Assembly: GCF_009730915.1 (NCBI RefSeq)
Contig: NC_052476.1
Location: 1,054,001-1,118,000 of the forward strand
Source of the DNA: Dioscorea cayenensis subsp. rotundata
Taxonomy: Eukaryota > Streptophyta > Magnoliopsida > Dioscoreales > Dioscoreaceae
Length of the DNA: 64,000 nt
Reading direction: 5' to 3'
Part shown: piece by piece, positions 34,411-46,100 of the stretch
How positions within the stretch are numbered: position 1 is the first letter of the stretch
Layout: each line of letters begins with the position of its first letter
Translations under genes and position numbers: made by a program
The notes under the pieces: generated by a model
The model's database searches: none
The model's input: the letters and a program-made list of their open reading frames with translations, nothing else
Told to the model about the DNA's origin: nothing

Positions 34411-37396
34411 TCAGGCAGTAGGCGAAACAGACTCATCGATCTCCAATTTACTCAAATCCCCGGCAAAAGGCAGCATTTGATCACTCTTATTGTATAGTTC
34501 ATATATACCTCCGGTGTGTATGAAAAGAACCTTTCGACCTTCCCATTTTTTCGGGTTCGCTTTCATGTCATTCATCATGCCAAATGCCGCTTTTCCGCTG
34601 TCGAATTTGCATGCATAACAATATATATACATCATCTTCAATCTGTAATATATAATGTATAATGTAAACTCGAAGGAATTCCTGCAGATCGAAACATTTT
34701 CTTACCAGTAAACAGAGTCAAGTAAAACACCAGTGCTTGTTGCTATTTCTTTAACAAATTTAAGCTCTTCAGTTGTGCTGAAACCATAGCCTAATCCCTG
34801 TACCTGTGGACAGAGCATTGAATCAAAGAACTCAATTTCATTGCCGCGAAATTAAAGGCGAACATATACTCACATCTTGGATAGTCACTAGCTCATTTAA
34901 ATCAAAACCAGCTTGTAGTTCATCAATCTTGGATTGGATATTGTCGACGAAGGACTCTCGGGATGTTGTAACAGAGAATGCCTTGATCTAGACAACCAAA
35001 TTGTCAAAAAGATAACTTTCCCGTTCAAAAGATAAAAAAAAGGAAAATGAAAAAGTTTGATGTACCTTTAATATTCAAGCCGCTTAATTTTGATCCTATT
35101 GCAAGACCAGCAACGGTTCCCCCACTGTCAAATGTATGTTTCGAAATTTTTCAACATTTGAACACAGAATTATTCATATAATTAACAGTAAAGACAATTC
35201 AATGAAGAGAATAATAGTAATAATAATAACCTTCCACATGCAACAACAATGTCATCAAACTGAATTTTCTGATTTTCTTCTTGAATCTGCTGTTCTATCT
35301 CCCTTATCCCATCAATATAACCCCTTCAACAGCAGTATAAAAAATGTAAAAAGAAAATAAACATTTATGTTGTATTCATAGGAAGGAATAGATTTTTCAT
35401 TTATGCTTATACAATAACAAATATGATAATAAAATAAACTGACCAGGTTCCGAGAGTGTTCGATGCTCCGATAGGAATGATGTACGGCTTTTTCCCTTCT
35501 GCTACCAATTTTCTCCGGAACATCTCAAAAAGAGCCTAGATCAAAAGACATGATAAAAATTTTCGTCTAAGATAATGACATTCATCCAAAACTCATATTA
35601 TTTGATTTGATGATCATGTCTTCGATGTTAACAAAGAAACAATAATATTAACATTCAAGGAAAGTCAAGCATAAATTACTTAATACCATTGGATGAAGAG
35701 CATTCAGTGAACAAGTCAGTAAATGAAATACTTGGGGAAGAAAGAAACATACAACAGAATAAACTAATCAAGCAAATGTGTTTGTAGTGTAAAACATTCA
35801 ATCAAAGCACAATATTAGATATAAATCATAATAGGGAATACAATAACAAAGAGAGAAATCACAACTATATTCAGTGAAGGGCAAACCTCTGGTCCAATGT
35901 CGAAGTATGCTTGACCAGGAACAAGCTTAATATGAGCTCCGACAAGCCGATCAATGAGAAGATTGCCAACCAAACCAGGATCTTTATTTGGGTACTATCA
36001 CACATGATCAATAACACAAACCACTTGGTTTTATCTCAAAATATTGACAAATGGTATTCAGATGCTAAAAGAAAATAAAATGCAGGAACAACCTCGACGA
36101 AGCATATCAGATAACAATCAAGTTTCAAATATCTTGCAGCTGCAGCAGTTGTGCGACAGTGATTACTTTGCAAGCCTCCCATAGTAATAACACAGTCTGC
36201 ACCTTGCGCAACGGCATCAGCCATCAAAAATTCCAACTTTCTTGCTTTATTGCCACTCAATAATATTCCAGTAAGATCCTCACGCTGCATATTTGCAAAT
36301 TGAAGTCAGTTGGCAAATGGATATAGTGAAATGTTATGCCATTCCAACCATTTGTGTTCATATACATAAAAGTTCAAGAAAAAGGAACAAGATTTGTAAA
36401 AATTGTTTGTTTACCTTTATCCAAACTTCAGTTCCTTGTGGAAGATTGGGAAGTTCCCATTTGTGTATGGGAGTGGGAAACTGATGCAAACAAAGTTCAG
36501 CAGCAAAATTATTAGATAAGAAAACTGGTAAAAGGATTTTGAAACAAAATCAAAACTCTCTCTCAGAGAAGAGTTGATGCTTGCAAAGGGAAAAGGAATC
36601 AAAATCAAAACTTTCACCAGAACAACCAATGTTTGAACACAATCAGAATGACTCTTGAATGAAAGATCAAATTTTGAGTATAAAAACACAATCAAGTGAA
36701 AGAAAAAAAAAACAAAATCATTTGTGTATGGGAGTGGGAAACAAATGCAAACAAAGTTCAGCAGCAAAATTATTAGATTAATAAACTGGTAAAAGGATTT
36801 TAGAAACAAAATCAAAACTCTACTCTCTCAGAGAAGAGCTGATGCTTGCAAAGGGAGAAGGTATCAAAATCAAAACTTTCACCAGTACAACCAATGTTTA
36901 AACACAATCAGAATGACTCTTGAATGCAAGATCAAATTTTGAGTATAAAAACACAATCAAGTGAAAGAAAAAAAAAATCATTTGTGTATGGGAGTGGGAA
37001 ACTGATGCAATCAAAGTTCAGCAGCAAAATTATTAGATAAGTAAACTGGTATAAAAGCTTTTTAGAAACAAAATCAAAACTCTACTCTCTCAGAGAAGAG
37101 TTGATGCTTGCAAAGGGAGAAGGAATCAAAATCAAAACTTTCACCAGAACAACCAATGTTTAAGCACAATCAGAATGACTCTTGAATGAAAGATCAAATT
37201 TTGAGAGAAAAAAACAACAATCAAGTGAAAGAAAAAAAACAAAAACATGAACATATATACATCAAGGAAGAAAATAGAAGGGAAGGGGACATACACGGCC
37301 AATGCTGCAGGTATGGGAAGGTATGAGAGTGAGATGAGAAGCCCATGAAGGTGGCACATATGGCTTCTTCTCAAGGAACCCTCCAAAACCAGTCAT
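34411..37396 (-). CDS. D-cysteine desulfhydrase-like copy 1, probably damaged
   Basis: Ten exons match the PLP-dependent D-cysteine desulfhydrase/ACC-deaminase-like family: 37295-37396, 36415-36480, 36093-36284, 35887-35994, 35444-35535, 35231-35323, 35066-35124, 34874-34987, 34706-34803 and 34411-34597. Motifs include [26 protein letters not shown], the PLP-lysine region [56 protein letters not shown] and FIHTGGIY. Compared with the tandem sister at 39377-42911 it has no N-terminal targeting extension, has diverged at CYLICFVE where the family has CYLILRTSK, has VYCGK for VYSGK, and lacks the C-terminal GKMF. The exons sum to 3n+1. Exon 7 ends AAAG before GTAC, one base more than the sister, so GT-AG splicing shifts the frame in exon 8. 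It is either a young pseudogene or uses an unusual donor. Intron 1 holds a 261-bp triplication. Confidence 0.8.
36458..37236. repeat. Three tandem units of about 261 bp in intron 1
   Basis: Units begin near 36458, 36719 and 36979 (GTTCAGCAGC recurs at 36495, 36756 and 37016). Each begins with the 5' part of exon 2, so every unit carries a copy of that exon edge and its acceptor region. In the first (real) and third units the acceptor CAG is intact on the minus strand; in the middle unit it has changed to TTG. Units differ by few bases, so the expansion is recent. Confidence 0.9.
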
Positions 37397-39376
37397 TGAA
37401 CCTGCAGGATTCTTTGTTGTTTTACAAAGCAGATGAATAGAGAAAGGTGAGAGATTAAACCAGTTCAAAGCTCAAAAAAAAAATAAAATAAAATAAAAAC
37501 TTGGATCCCAAACAAAGCTCAATGATGATAGAGAAATACTTGTTTGTGGCTCCAATAATTTAAAATTTAGAAGAAAAAGTTGATTGAAATGAAAAAGGAT
37601 AAACAACCTTTTGTTTTTTCTTATTTATTTTTACAATAATATAGACGACTCAAATGCAAACAAAGAAGGTGTGAGAGTGAGACCACTATGCATGGAAATA
37701 AGACAAGGACATGGTGTTGCAAAAGTGGATCTTAGTTGGTGGGTTTGTCATGTGTAAATTATTTTATTTATGTGTTAAACTCATTCCCAGTCTTTGTTTT
37801 TCAATTCCTTTACTTTGTTGGTTTTATTTATTATTTTTAATAATTATTATAAAAAAAAAAAAATACTTAGTTAAACATGATAAAGTCACCCACCATAGGA
37901 TGCTCTAATTGTGAGATATTTTGACAGTGAATAGATAGGTGTGTGGGTTTTGATTTTCTTTGTTTTGTTTTTCAGGTACTTTATTTTATTGGTTTTAGTT
38001 TTCATTATCAATTTTTGTAAAAAATTACCTTATTAAAAATGATGAAGTTGGCAACCTTAGCATAGTCTAGTATGTGTTCGAAACCTTGTATCAACTGTAC
38101 TAAAAATATTGTTCATTTATTGTTTAATGAGATTTGGTACTATAGAGCAATTTCGTTGGGTTCTAGTGAGGGTCAATTACGAAAAGAATTTTATTCTCCA
38201 TCCTTTCATTATTGCATGTCAAAAATAAGTTGGGTCAATAAATAAAATACTATTTATTGTGTTCCAATATGAGTCGCTTGTGAAAGGAGTCTTATTTTTC
38301 ACCCCTCTAGGATTATATGACAGGAGAGATTTACTATTACTGGGTTATGATCTGTAATATATTATTTTAGACACACGTTGAAGATCCTTACTCCTCATTA
38401 CCTGCGTATTCGTCAGTCCCATGTGTTATGCATGTCTGTCCATTTGACACCCCTTAAGTGGGGCATTTATCACCATTTGTATATATAAAAAAAAATGGCT
38501 TATACAAAAAAGAAAATGAAATTGATGTCAACAAATCATCATCCATATTAAGCATATTTCTTATCTCGTTAAAGTTACTAAATTTATTGAATTACTAAAA
38601 AAATGGACAAAATACTGTGATTTGATCACTCCTATACAAGAGTTGGTAATTATTTTTTCCCAACTTTTAAAAGCTTGAGTTTTCTATACCGTGAGTTGTC
38701 CACATTTATTACATTTGATATGTTCTTTTTTTTTTTAATGCATTCTTCATTTTTAACTATGCGCCAATGAAGAAAAAAAAATGTCTAGTTAGTTAATATT
38801 TTATTGTTGAGATAACATAATATATAAATATTTGATAATTTTTTTTTATATTTAATCACTTGTTTTTTTATGTCTTTTTTATGCAAAAGCAACATAAGAT
38901 ATCACCATATCATAATTCATAAATAATTATAAATGTGAGTGGTGGAATATAGAAAAATTGGGAATTTGAAACTCTGTAATTACTATGAGATTTCTCTTAT
39001 CATCTTCATCACATGAATTTTATGATTCACCACACTGCATGCATGACCCAATATCTAAGATGATTTAAAAAGTACAAAAAATTAAAATAATAATATGCTT
39101 AATTACAACACTAATCTGAGATGTTTTTTTTACTTTTTATAAATAGGAATATTAAAGAAAAAAGATCAACCAACCTCATAACAGTAATAAAATTATTAGC
39201 CTTTCAAGATATTTACAACAAGAAGCAGGGATCCACAAATTCCATTTCCATGCATAACAAACAATGTCAAAGAACAGCAATAAATCTCTCTTCAATGGAG
39301 AAATGTGAATTTATCATCATTATCATCACTGCTCATTATTTGGCAAAACATTTGCATTGCAAGAAGGCACTGGTAC
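37397..39376. other. Spacer between the two desulfhydrase copies
   Basis: AT-rich. The first 250 bp are probably the promoter and leader of copy 1, and the last part is the 3' flank of copy 2. A less AT-rich stretch at 38080-38470 contains two loosely related blocks (around GAAAAGAATTTTATTCTCC and GAAAGGAGTCTTATTTTTC) and could be a repeat remnant of unknown family. No gene seen. Confidence 0.45.
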
Positions 39377-42300
39377 TTAGAACATCTTACCAGTCCCCTC
39401 GACACGAGGAACTGTGTCATCGATCTCCATTTTTCGCCATTTCCCTACCATCGACTTCATTTCATCAACCTTATCAAATAACCCGAGGAGCCCGCCAGTG
39501 TGTATGAACAATACCTTGTGAGATTTCCATTTAGAAGGGTTCTCTTTCATGTCTCTCAGCATGCCAATTGCTGCTTTCCCACTGTATAAGATGCAAGTAG
39601 AGCACACATAGAGGAAAACAATATGGAATTCAGTATATATATATATATATATATGCATGCACATATATCATTTTTGATGTATCATGTAAAGTTGAAGGAA
39701 TTTCCGAACCTGTAAACTGGATCAAGGACAACTCCGGTGGCTTCTGCTATTTGTTTAACAAATTTAAGCTCTTCAGCTGTGTTCATGGCATAGCCTAATC
39801 CCTTTGCCTGTGGAAATCGAATCATGGAATTCAGACTATGTTCTTGTATGAAAATTCACAACAAGATCATTTAATTCTAGACCAATTTCAGTAGAGATGA
39901 CTGATGCTTTTAGTGATATACAGAGCTTAAAAGGCGAGCAAACATAACAAAACTAGAATACTAACGTCTTTAATGTTCACTAAATCATGTGAATCGGCAC
40001 TGGCTTGCAGTCCATCAATCAAGCCTTGAGTGAAGTCGTAGAAGTATTCCGGAGAATCACAAACTGAGAATGCATGAATCTATACAACCAAATGGGGTTC
40101 CAACTCCTTGATTAGAGGTCACATGTCCATTTAAAAGATGAAAATAACTATTTGAAGAATGGCTTACTTCGGCCTTCAAGCTGCTTAACTGTGCTCCTAG
40201 TGAAAGACCAGCAATAGTTCCTCCACTGCAAATCATATATCATTTCAACATCTTGAAACAAATTATTCACATACTTAGGTGACAGAAAACCATAGAAAAT
40301 ATTAATGTTCTCCTCTTCTGTACAATGTTATGAGACCTATAATAAAATTCTTCTGATACTTTAGTTCAGAATCCAGGTAGCAGATTTTCATCTTTTATAC
40401 AGTGTAGTTTTGCAGCCATGCGTTTGGGGATGCATAACATGAGTAAAGTAAAAGCATGAGATTCAGAAATAAAGTTTAAATTTTTAAGGGTTCAAATCAT
40501 TTTAGTTATTATGTAGAATAGAGAAGAAAATAACCTTCCACATGCGACAACAATGTCATCAAACTGAATATTGTCTGTTTGACTTTGCTGCTCTATCTCC
40601 CTCACCGCCTCAATGTAACCCCTAAAATAGCATTACAAAAGCATTCACGTCAAATTCATAGAAATAAAACCCTGACCAAACATTTGAGTAACAATACTAA
40701 ATAATAGATCTTCTGATATTCTTGAGGTGGCAAACTCAACTGCATGAATCTCCATGAGGAAATCCCAAGACATTTTTGTTTGAATTGGCAAAGAAAGTTC
40801 ACAAAGACAAACTTTCACATATGAATATTATATTACTCTAGTAATATAACGTTATGATTAAGACATCACAGAAGGGTCCATATAACACACTCATCAGTTC
40901 ATCAATTAAGAAATAAACTCACCAGGTGCCAAGGGAGTTGGATCCACCAACAGGAATGATGTATGGTTTTCTCCCTTCTTCTATCAATCTCGTCTTTAGC
41001 AAGTCCGCAAGAGCCTAGACCAAAAATGAGATAATAGCATATGAATCTCAAAAATTTTACTCAAAGAGATTAGCATATTCATAAAACTCAAATAATTGAT
41101 AAACATCTCGATCTCAAATCAGTCAGCTCGTGTATTTTAGCATGTAGAGGATTGCCCATTCATTAACATGCTGCAGATCCTTGTAGAACAAGCTCAAGAA
41201 ATATAAGGGCATGCATAAATTTCAAGATCTTATAAAACAGATGAATAGCATGCAACAAACAAATAGTGAATTAAAGACACATGAGCAATGAAAACAACAA
41301 AAATGGAAAGGACAACATGAACTACTCTCATCATCAGATATGAAGAATGAATCTCAATATAAAGATCTAATGTACCGCACAAGTATCAAAAGTAATCAAC
41401 TAAAAAGGCAGCCTTAAGTATAAAATAATAATGAAAGAAAGCATGCTCTGCCTTATATATCAACAAGAAGAGAAAAAGAAAAATAGAAAAATAGAAAGAG
41501 AAATTAGTGATTGCTGAGTAATGAACAAGAACAAACACAAAAAAATAAATCAAAACTAAAGTCAGTAAAGGGCAAACCACACTGCCAATCTTCGCATATT
41601 CTTCTTTTGAGACGAGGTCAATATGAGCTCCAACCAGCCTCTCAACAAGAAGATTGCCTGTCAAACCAGGATCTTTATCTGCTAGAACCTGACTCACATG
41701 ATCAATGATAAAATTCACACTCTTCAATCTAAAATATATGCAAATAGTATTCTGACGCGAAAAGAAGTCTAAATGGAGGAACATTAACCTTCGAGGTGCG
41801 TAATATCAGATAGCAATCAAGGTTCAAATATTTTGCAGCCACAGCAGTTGCACGGCAATGGTTGCTTTGAATACCTCCCACGGTAATAACACAGTCTGCC
41901 CCTTGCGCAAGGGCTTCGGCCATCAAAAATTCCAGCTTCCTCACTTTGTTACCACTCAGCTGCATTCCTGAAAGATCATCACGCTATATATTTGCAATTT
42001 AAAGTCAGTTCACACATGGCTATGATGATAAATTGCGAAACAAAATAACCAGAAGAAGTTAACATGATGGCATATACCTTTATCCACACTTCAGTTTCTT
42101 CAGGAAGATCAGGAAGATTCCATTTGTGTATTGGAGTGGGAAGCTGATGCACAAAGTTTGAAGGAGATTAGAACAGAAAAGCATGTAGAACTTGTTCTAA
42201 TTTATAACTGTATAATAGTATGCATCTAATGCACACCATCTCAAAAATAAACATAAACAAAAACATAAACAGACCACTCCTTCACTCCGGAGTTTCACCC

Positions 42301-42911
42301 TTAATTGAGAAATCATCCATCACAGAACATCAACAACTTCAAGTTTATTGCTTACTTGAATTATGTATCTCTGTCTAAAGTTTTGTCACAGATGGCCACC
42401 CAATCCAAACCAGAAGCACCAATCTTTCAACTCATTCAGAATACAAACTCAATTAAAAATAAAAACTAGTCATTGAATTACCAAACTATAAAATCCCAAA
42501 CAAGTGAAACATCTTGAATTGGAAACAAGGAGAAACAAAATCCAAACTTTCCCCCAAAGCACCAAACTTTCAACACATTCAGAGTGCTGAAGAAACGAAA
42601 AATCAAAATTTGTGAACAGAAAGACAATCAAACAGAAACTAAAAGAGCAAGGGCAAGCATGAATATGAAGAAGCAAGACAAATAGATCAAATTACATGAG
42701 CAAGCGAACGGATATGGGAAGGGATGGGGCTGAGATGAGAAGCCCAAGAGGGCGGCTCATACGGTCTATCAGCAAGGAATCCTCGATGAGAAGCCATTAG
42801 TGATGAGATTGAGGTCTTCTTCTCTCTTTGTCGGCTATTTGGTAGAAGAGCAGTAGAGTGAGCAGATGAAGCTACAACAATGGCAGGCCTCAAGAACAAA
42901 GACGAACTCAT
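39377..42911 (-). CDS. DCD: D-cysteine desulfhydrase, intact copy
   Basis: Ten exons give 413 residues, all in phase: 42696-42911, 42078-42143, 41789-41983, 41578-41688, 40923-41014, 40535-40621, 40168-40225, 39966-40079, 39710-39807 and 39377-39581. The enzyme is PLP-dependent and breaks D-cysteine into pyruvate, H2S and ammonia. Relatives were once annotated as ACC deaminases. The first about 45 residues ([19 protein letters not shown], Ser/Arg-rich, few acids) look like a mitochondrial or plastid targeting peptide. The catalytic region is [20 protein letters not shown] with the PLP lysine in SGNK. Further motifs are [84 protein letters not shown], and the C-terminus GKMF shared with the Arabidopsis enzyme. 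It lies head-to-head with DPB2 and is the probable parent of the copy at 34411-37396. Confidence 0.94.
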
Positions 42912-43153
42912 TTTGTTTGATTTTGATTATTATTTAAAATATTATAGAAATGAAGTAAAAATAAATAAATAAATGGAATTATTTATTTTAGAAAAAACAA
43001 CAAATAAATTATTGGCATTTATCTGATGAGATAATTATGATTTCCATCAGAGACGTCCAAAGAGCCTCGAGATTGACACTCAATTTGGCCCCAAAATTGC
43101 GCCTTTTTCATCCCATCGTTCCCGCCATTGCTAAACCCTCGATCTAGATCGAA
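42912..43153. promoter_or_regulatory. Divergent promoter shared by DCD and DPB2
   Basis: Only 242 bp separate the two start codons. On the DPB2 side TTCCCGCC (43119-43126) matches an E2F-type site, which would fit S-phase expression of a replicative polymerase subunit. AAACCCTCG near 43133 is a weak telo-box-like match. No clear TATA box is seen on either strand; the DCD side is AT-rich. Confidence 0.5.
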
Positions 43154-46100
43154 ATGGGTTTGGGGGCCGCGGCGGCGGCGGCGAAGAAGAAGGCGCAGCG
43201 CCGGTTCAAGCTAAGAGGGTTCACCCTCAAAGTCGACGCCTTGGATGAAGCCCTCGCGTTCGTGTCCCGATTCCCTGAGGCCGAGGACGAGGCTCTCGAT
43301 CTCCTCATCGATGAGATCGACAAAGAATCACGTACTGATCTGATTACCTTGTTGTATCGCACGGAATCTCATTTTTTCTGCTTTTCTTTTGCTGTAAAAA
43401 TCGTTTTTTTTTGTTGGAAAAATGGCAGTGAAATCGTCAATTTTGGATCGGGACGCGATTCAGAGAGTTGTGAGCTTGTTGCTCGAGGCTGAATCGGCTG
43501 TGGAACCGACCGCAAGTGTTGCTAGTAGTCGCACGGCGCTCAGAGTCATTGATGTGTTCCTTGTCCCGAGATTCCGATATGATTCCATCAAGAGAGTGTT
43601 CTACGAGTATGCTCCTCGATTTTCCTGGTTTTATTGATTTTGAAGAATTTTGTTGAATTGTGTAGCTTTTGTGTTAAAATCTTTGGAAGTTTTGTTACTG
43701 TGTACAATTTATCTTTTTAAAAAAATTACTTTTATTTTTACTTAGTAGAACTTACTCTTGCACCATTTCTATTTGTAAATTATCTGTCCCAATTATGTGC
43801 CTTTTATCTTACTTCAGGCTAAACATTGCAACTTGGTATCAATCTCATCATTTTTTTTCATTTTCTATTTTGCAGTTTTGACAAAGTTAGGAATGCTTAT
43901 TGAGAATTTTCTTTGTTGTTCAAGTTTCTATTCCAATTTCTTTGGTTATTCTTGTGAAATTTTTAATTTATATCTCAATAAAATTTCTTCAAGCAGTTCA
44001 ACTCGGATGTTGATATATTTAGTCAATTCTCTTGCAAAATGAAGTCGTTTGTATCCTGGTCTTCTTTGTGTTGGAATAGGCATACAGGAAAGTTGCCAAT
44101 CCATGGGGAAGCAGGTGATAAAGCAGCACTATACAGGGATAGGTTCCAGCTATTGCTTCAAAGGCTTTCTCGAGATAAATACTTTTCAAGACCAGCATTT
44201 GATACTATAATGTCTGACTCAGATAGTTATGAGGTGTGCTTCTTTAAGTGTTTTAGTCCCAAGCTTGCTATATTTCTCTTTCAATGAATTTATCCATGTG
44301 TGGCATGGCATGCATGTCTCTTTTTGCTACATAACTTTCGATTTTTACACTAATGAATGTAAATATAAATAAATATAAAACAATTGGATAGAAAAAGAGA
44401 AAAAAAAATAATCTGTTTATTGGATTCCTTGTCCTTGAGGTATATACTTCTTACTGTACTGTATACTAATTATCTTTTTCTGTATTGGTTGTTCATGGAG
44501 TCTAAGATGTTGGATGCTTTTTACTTTTCCTTTTCTGCAGATAACTCCAATTCAATCTTTAATTGGATGTACGGGAAGGAGGTGGATCATGGGGGTTATA
44601 TCTCAATTAGAAGAAGGCCATTTTTTCTTGGAGGACCTTACTGCAGCTGTGCCAATTGACTTATCTAGTGCAATATCCTTTTTTTATGCTTCTTTGAATT
44701 ATATTCCATCTGTGTAATGAATTAATTATATGAGGATGAGTTTCATTGGATAATCATATGACACCGATTCCATGTCCTTTATTCTTTCTAAATTTCAATC
44801 ACACCAATGTGGTTGTAAATTTCCATGATTTTATAAGCTATGAAAAATTATATTCATATGCACTGGTGCTTTTTATTGAAATTGTACCTGAATATTACTA
44901 TTCATTCATCATATTTTCTGCATGCTATTTCTTGTATGTCAATCTGTGTTCAGCATTTGCCACATGTTCGAGTTGCAATAGTGTTAATTTCACTAGCTCA
45001 GATCTCTTTATTCTGTTTAATATATTTTTCTTCTGTTAATGCTGCATGTTTAAATTATTATTTATGTTCCCTTTGTTGATTGCTACCAATATTACCTGCA
45101 TCAACCTTTTCGAAACTAACTTTTCTTAGTAATTGTCTCCCAACAGTCTTATGTTGTAGGCATTACCTCTTTTCTTTTTTTCATTTTCCAAAAACTCATT
45201 GACATGGACATTGATGCATTGTAAAGCTTAGATCATGGTATTTTGTTCTTTCTTTTCCCTCAGGGCTGAAAGCTATGAGACTACTATTTGTTTTCTTTGA
45301 TTCTTAACACAAGATAACTTCTGGATTCTTTGTTGAGAACACAATAATCGTGGCAGAAGGAGAGCTTCTTTCAAATGGCACCTTTCAGGTCAGTCTGAAT
45401 TGCATTTCTTTGCTTTTAAGAAAATATGTGATCCAAACCAGCTGATTTCGGTAGGAAAACCTGAAGGAAAATATGTTGATGTTCTGTTACTGGACATTTT
45501 TCTATGTTCTCTCATCTCATTGGCTTACTATAGTGTGATTGATGGATAGGTCAATACTTGTGGCTTTCCACCTTTGGAGGACAGAGACACTTCACTTTCA
45601 TTAATCATGGGACTTGATTTCTTTGGTGGTGGTATACTCTCAACAGAAGAAACTGTATCCTTCTCGAAGTCCTTTATGTCCACAATCATAAAATAACTGT
45701 GACTGTTCTGAGATGAATTTAGTTTGCTTAGCCATAACTTGATGGCATCGTTTTTTCCTTGACAACTAACAGCTTCGACTATCAGGGCTTGAAAAGAATG
45801 CAGTCAATGATATGTTTGTGATTCTTTCTGATATATGGTTGGACAATGATGAGGTAACTCATTTGTTCCCTTGATACTTTGTCTATATGGATCAATTCTT
45901 TTCCTCAGAAGCGCAAGCTTTGTTTTGTCCGTAGAGAAGGCCATGGAAAAGCTAGCTGTGGTCTTGGATGGTTATAACAGTGTGGAGGTAGTTCCATCTT
46001 TGTTTATTCTGATGGGAAATTTCTGCTCTCGTCCTTGTAATCTTGCCTTCAATTCATTCTCAAGTCTCAGGTCTGGACTGTTTATGAATCCCATTTGACT

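Noticed and set aside
36458-37236. CRISPR-like or satellite array
   Set aside because: Only three long units, no spacer pattern; this is a local tandem triplication including an exon edge in a plant nuclear gene.
37141-37386. Minus-strand frames through the 261-bp repeats (also 36417-36815)
   Set aside because: They read through intron 1 and repeat units of the desulfhydrase copy; repetition creates the length.
38080-38470. Possible solo LTR or other retroelement fossil
   Set aside because: No TG...CA ends, target duplication or coding remnant could be made out; left as unclassified spacer.
45940-45987. Short DPB2 exon ending at GAG|GTAGTT
   Set aside because: The frame continues through GTAGTTCCATCT into VPSLFILMGNFCSRP, a conserved DPB2 block, so this GT is not used as a donor.
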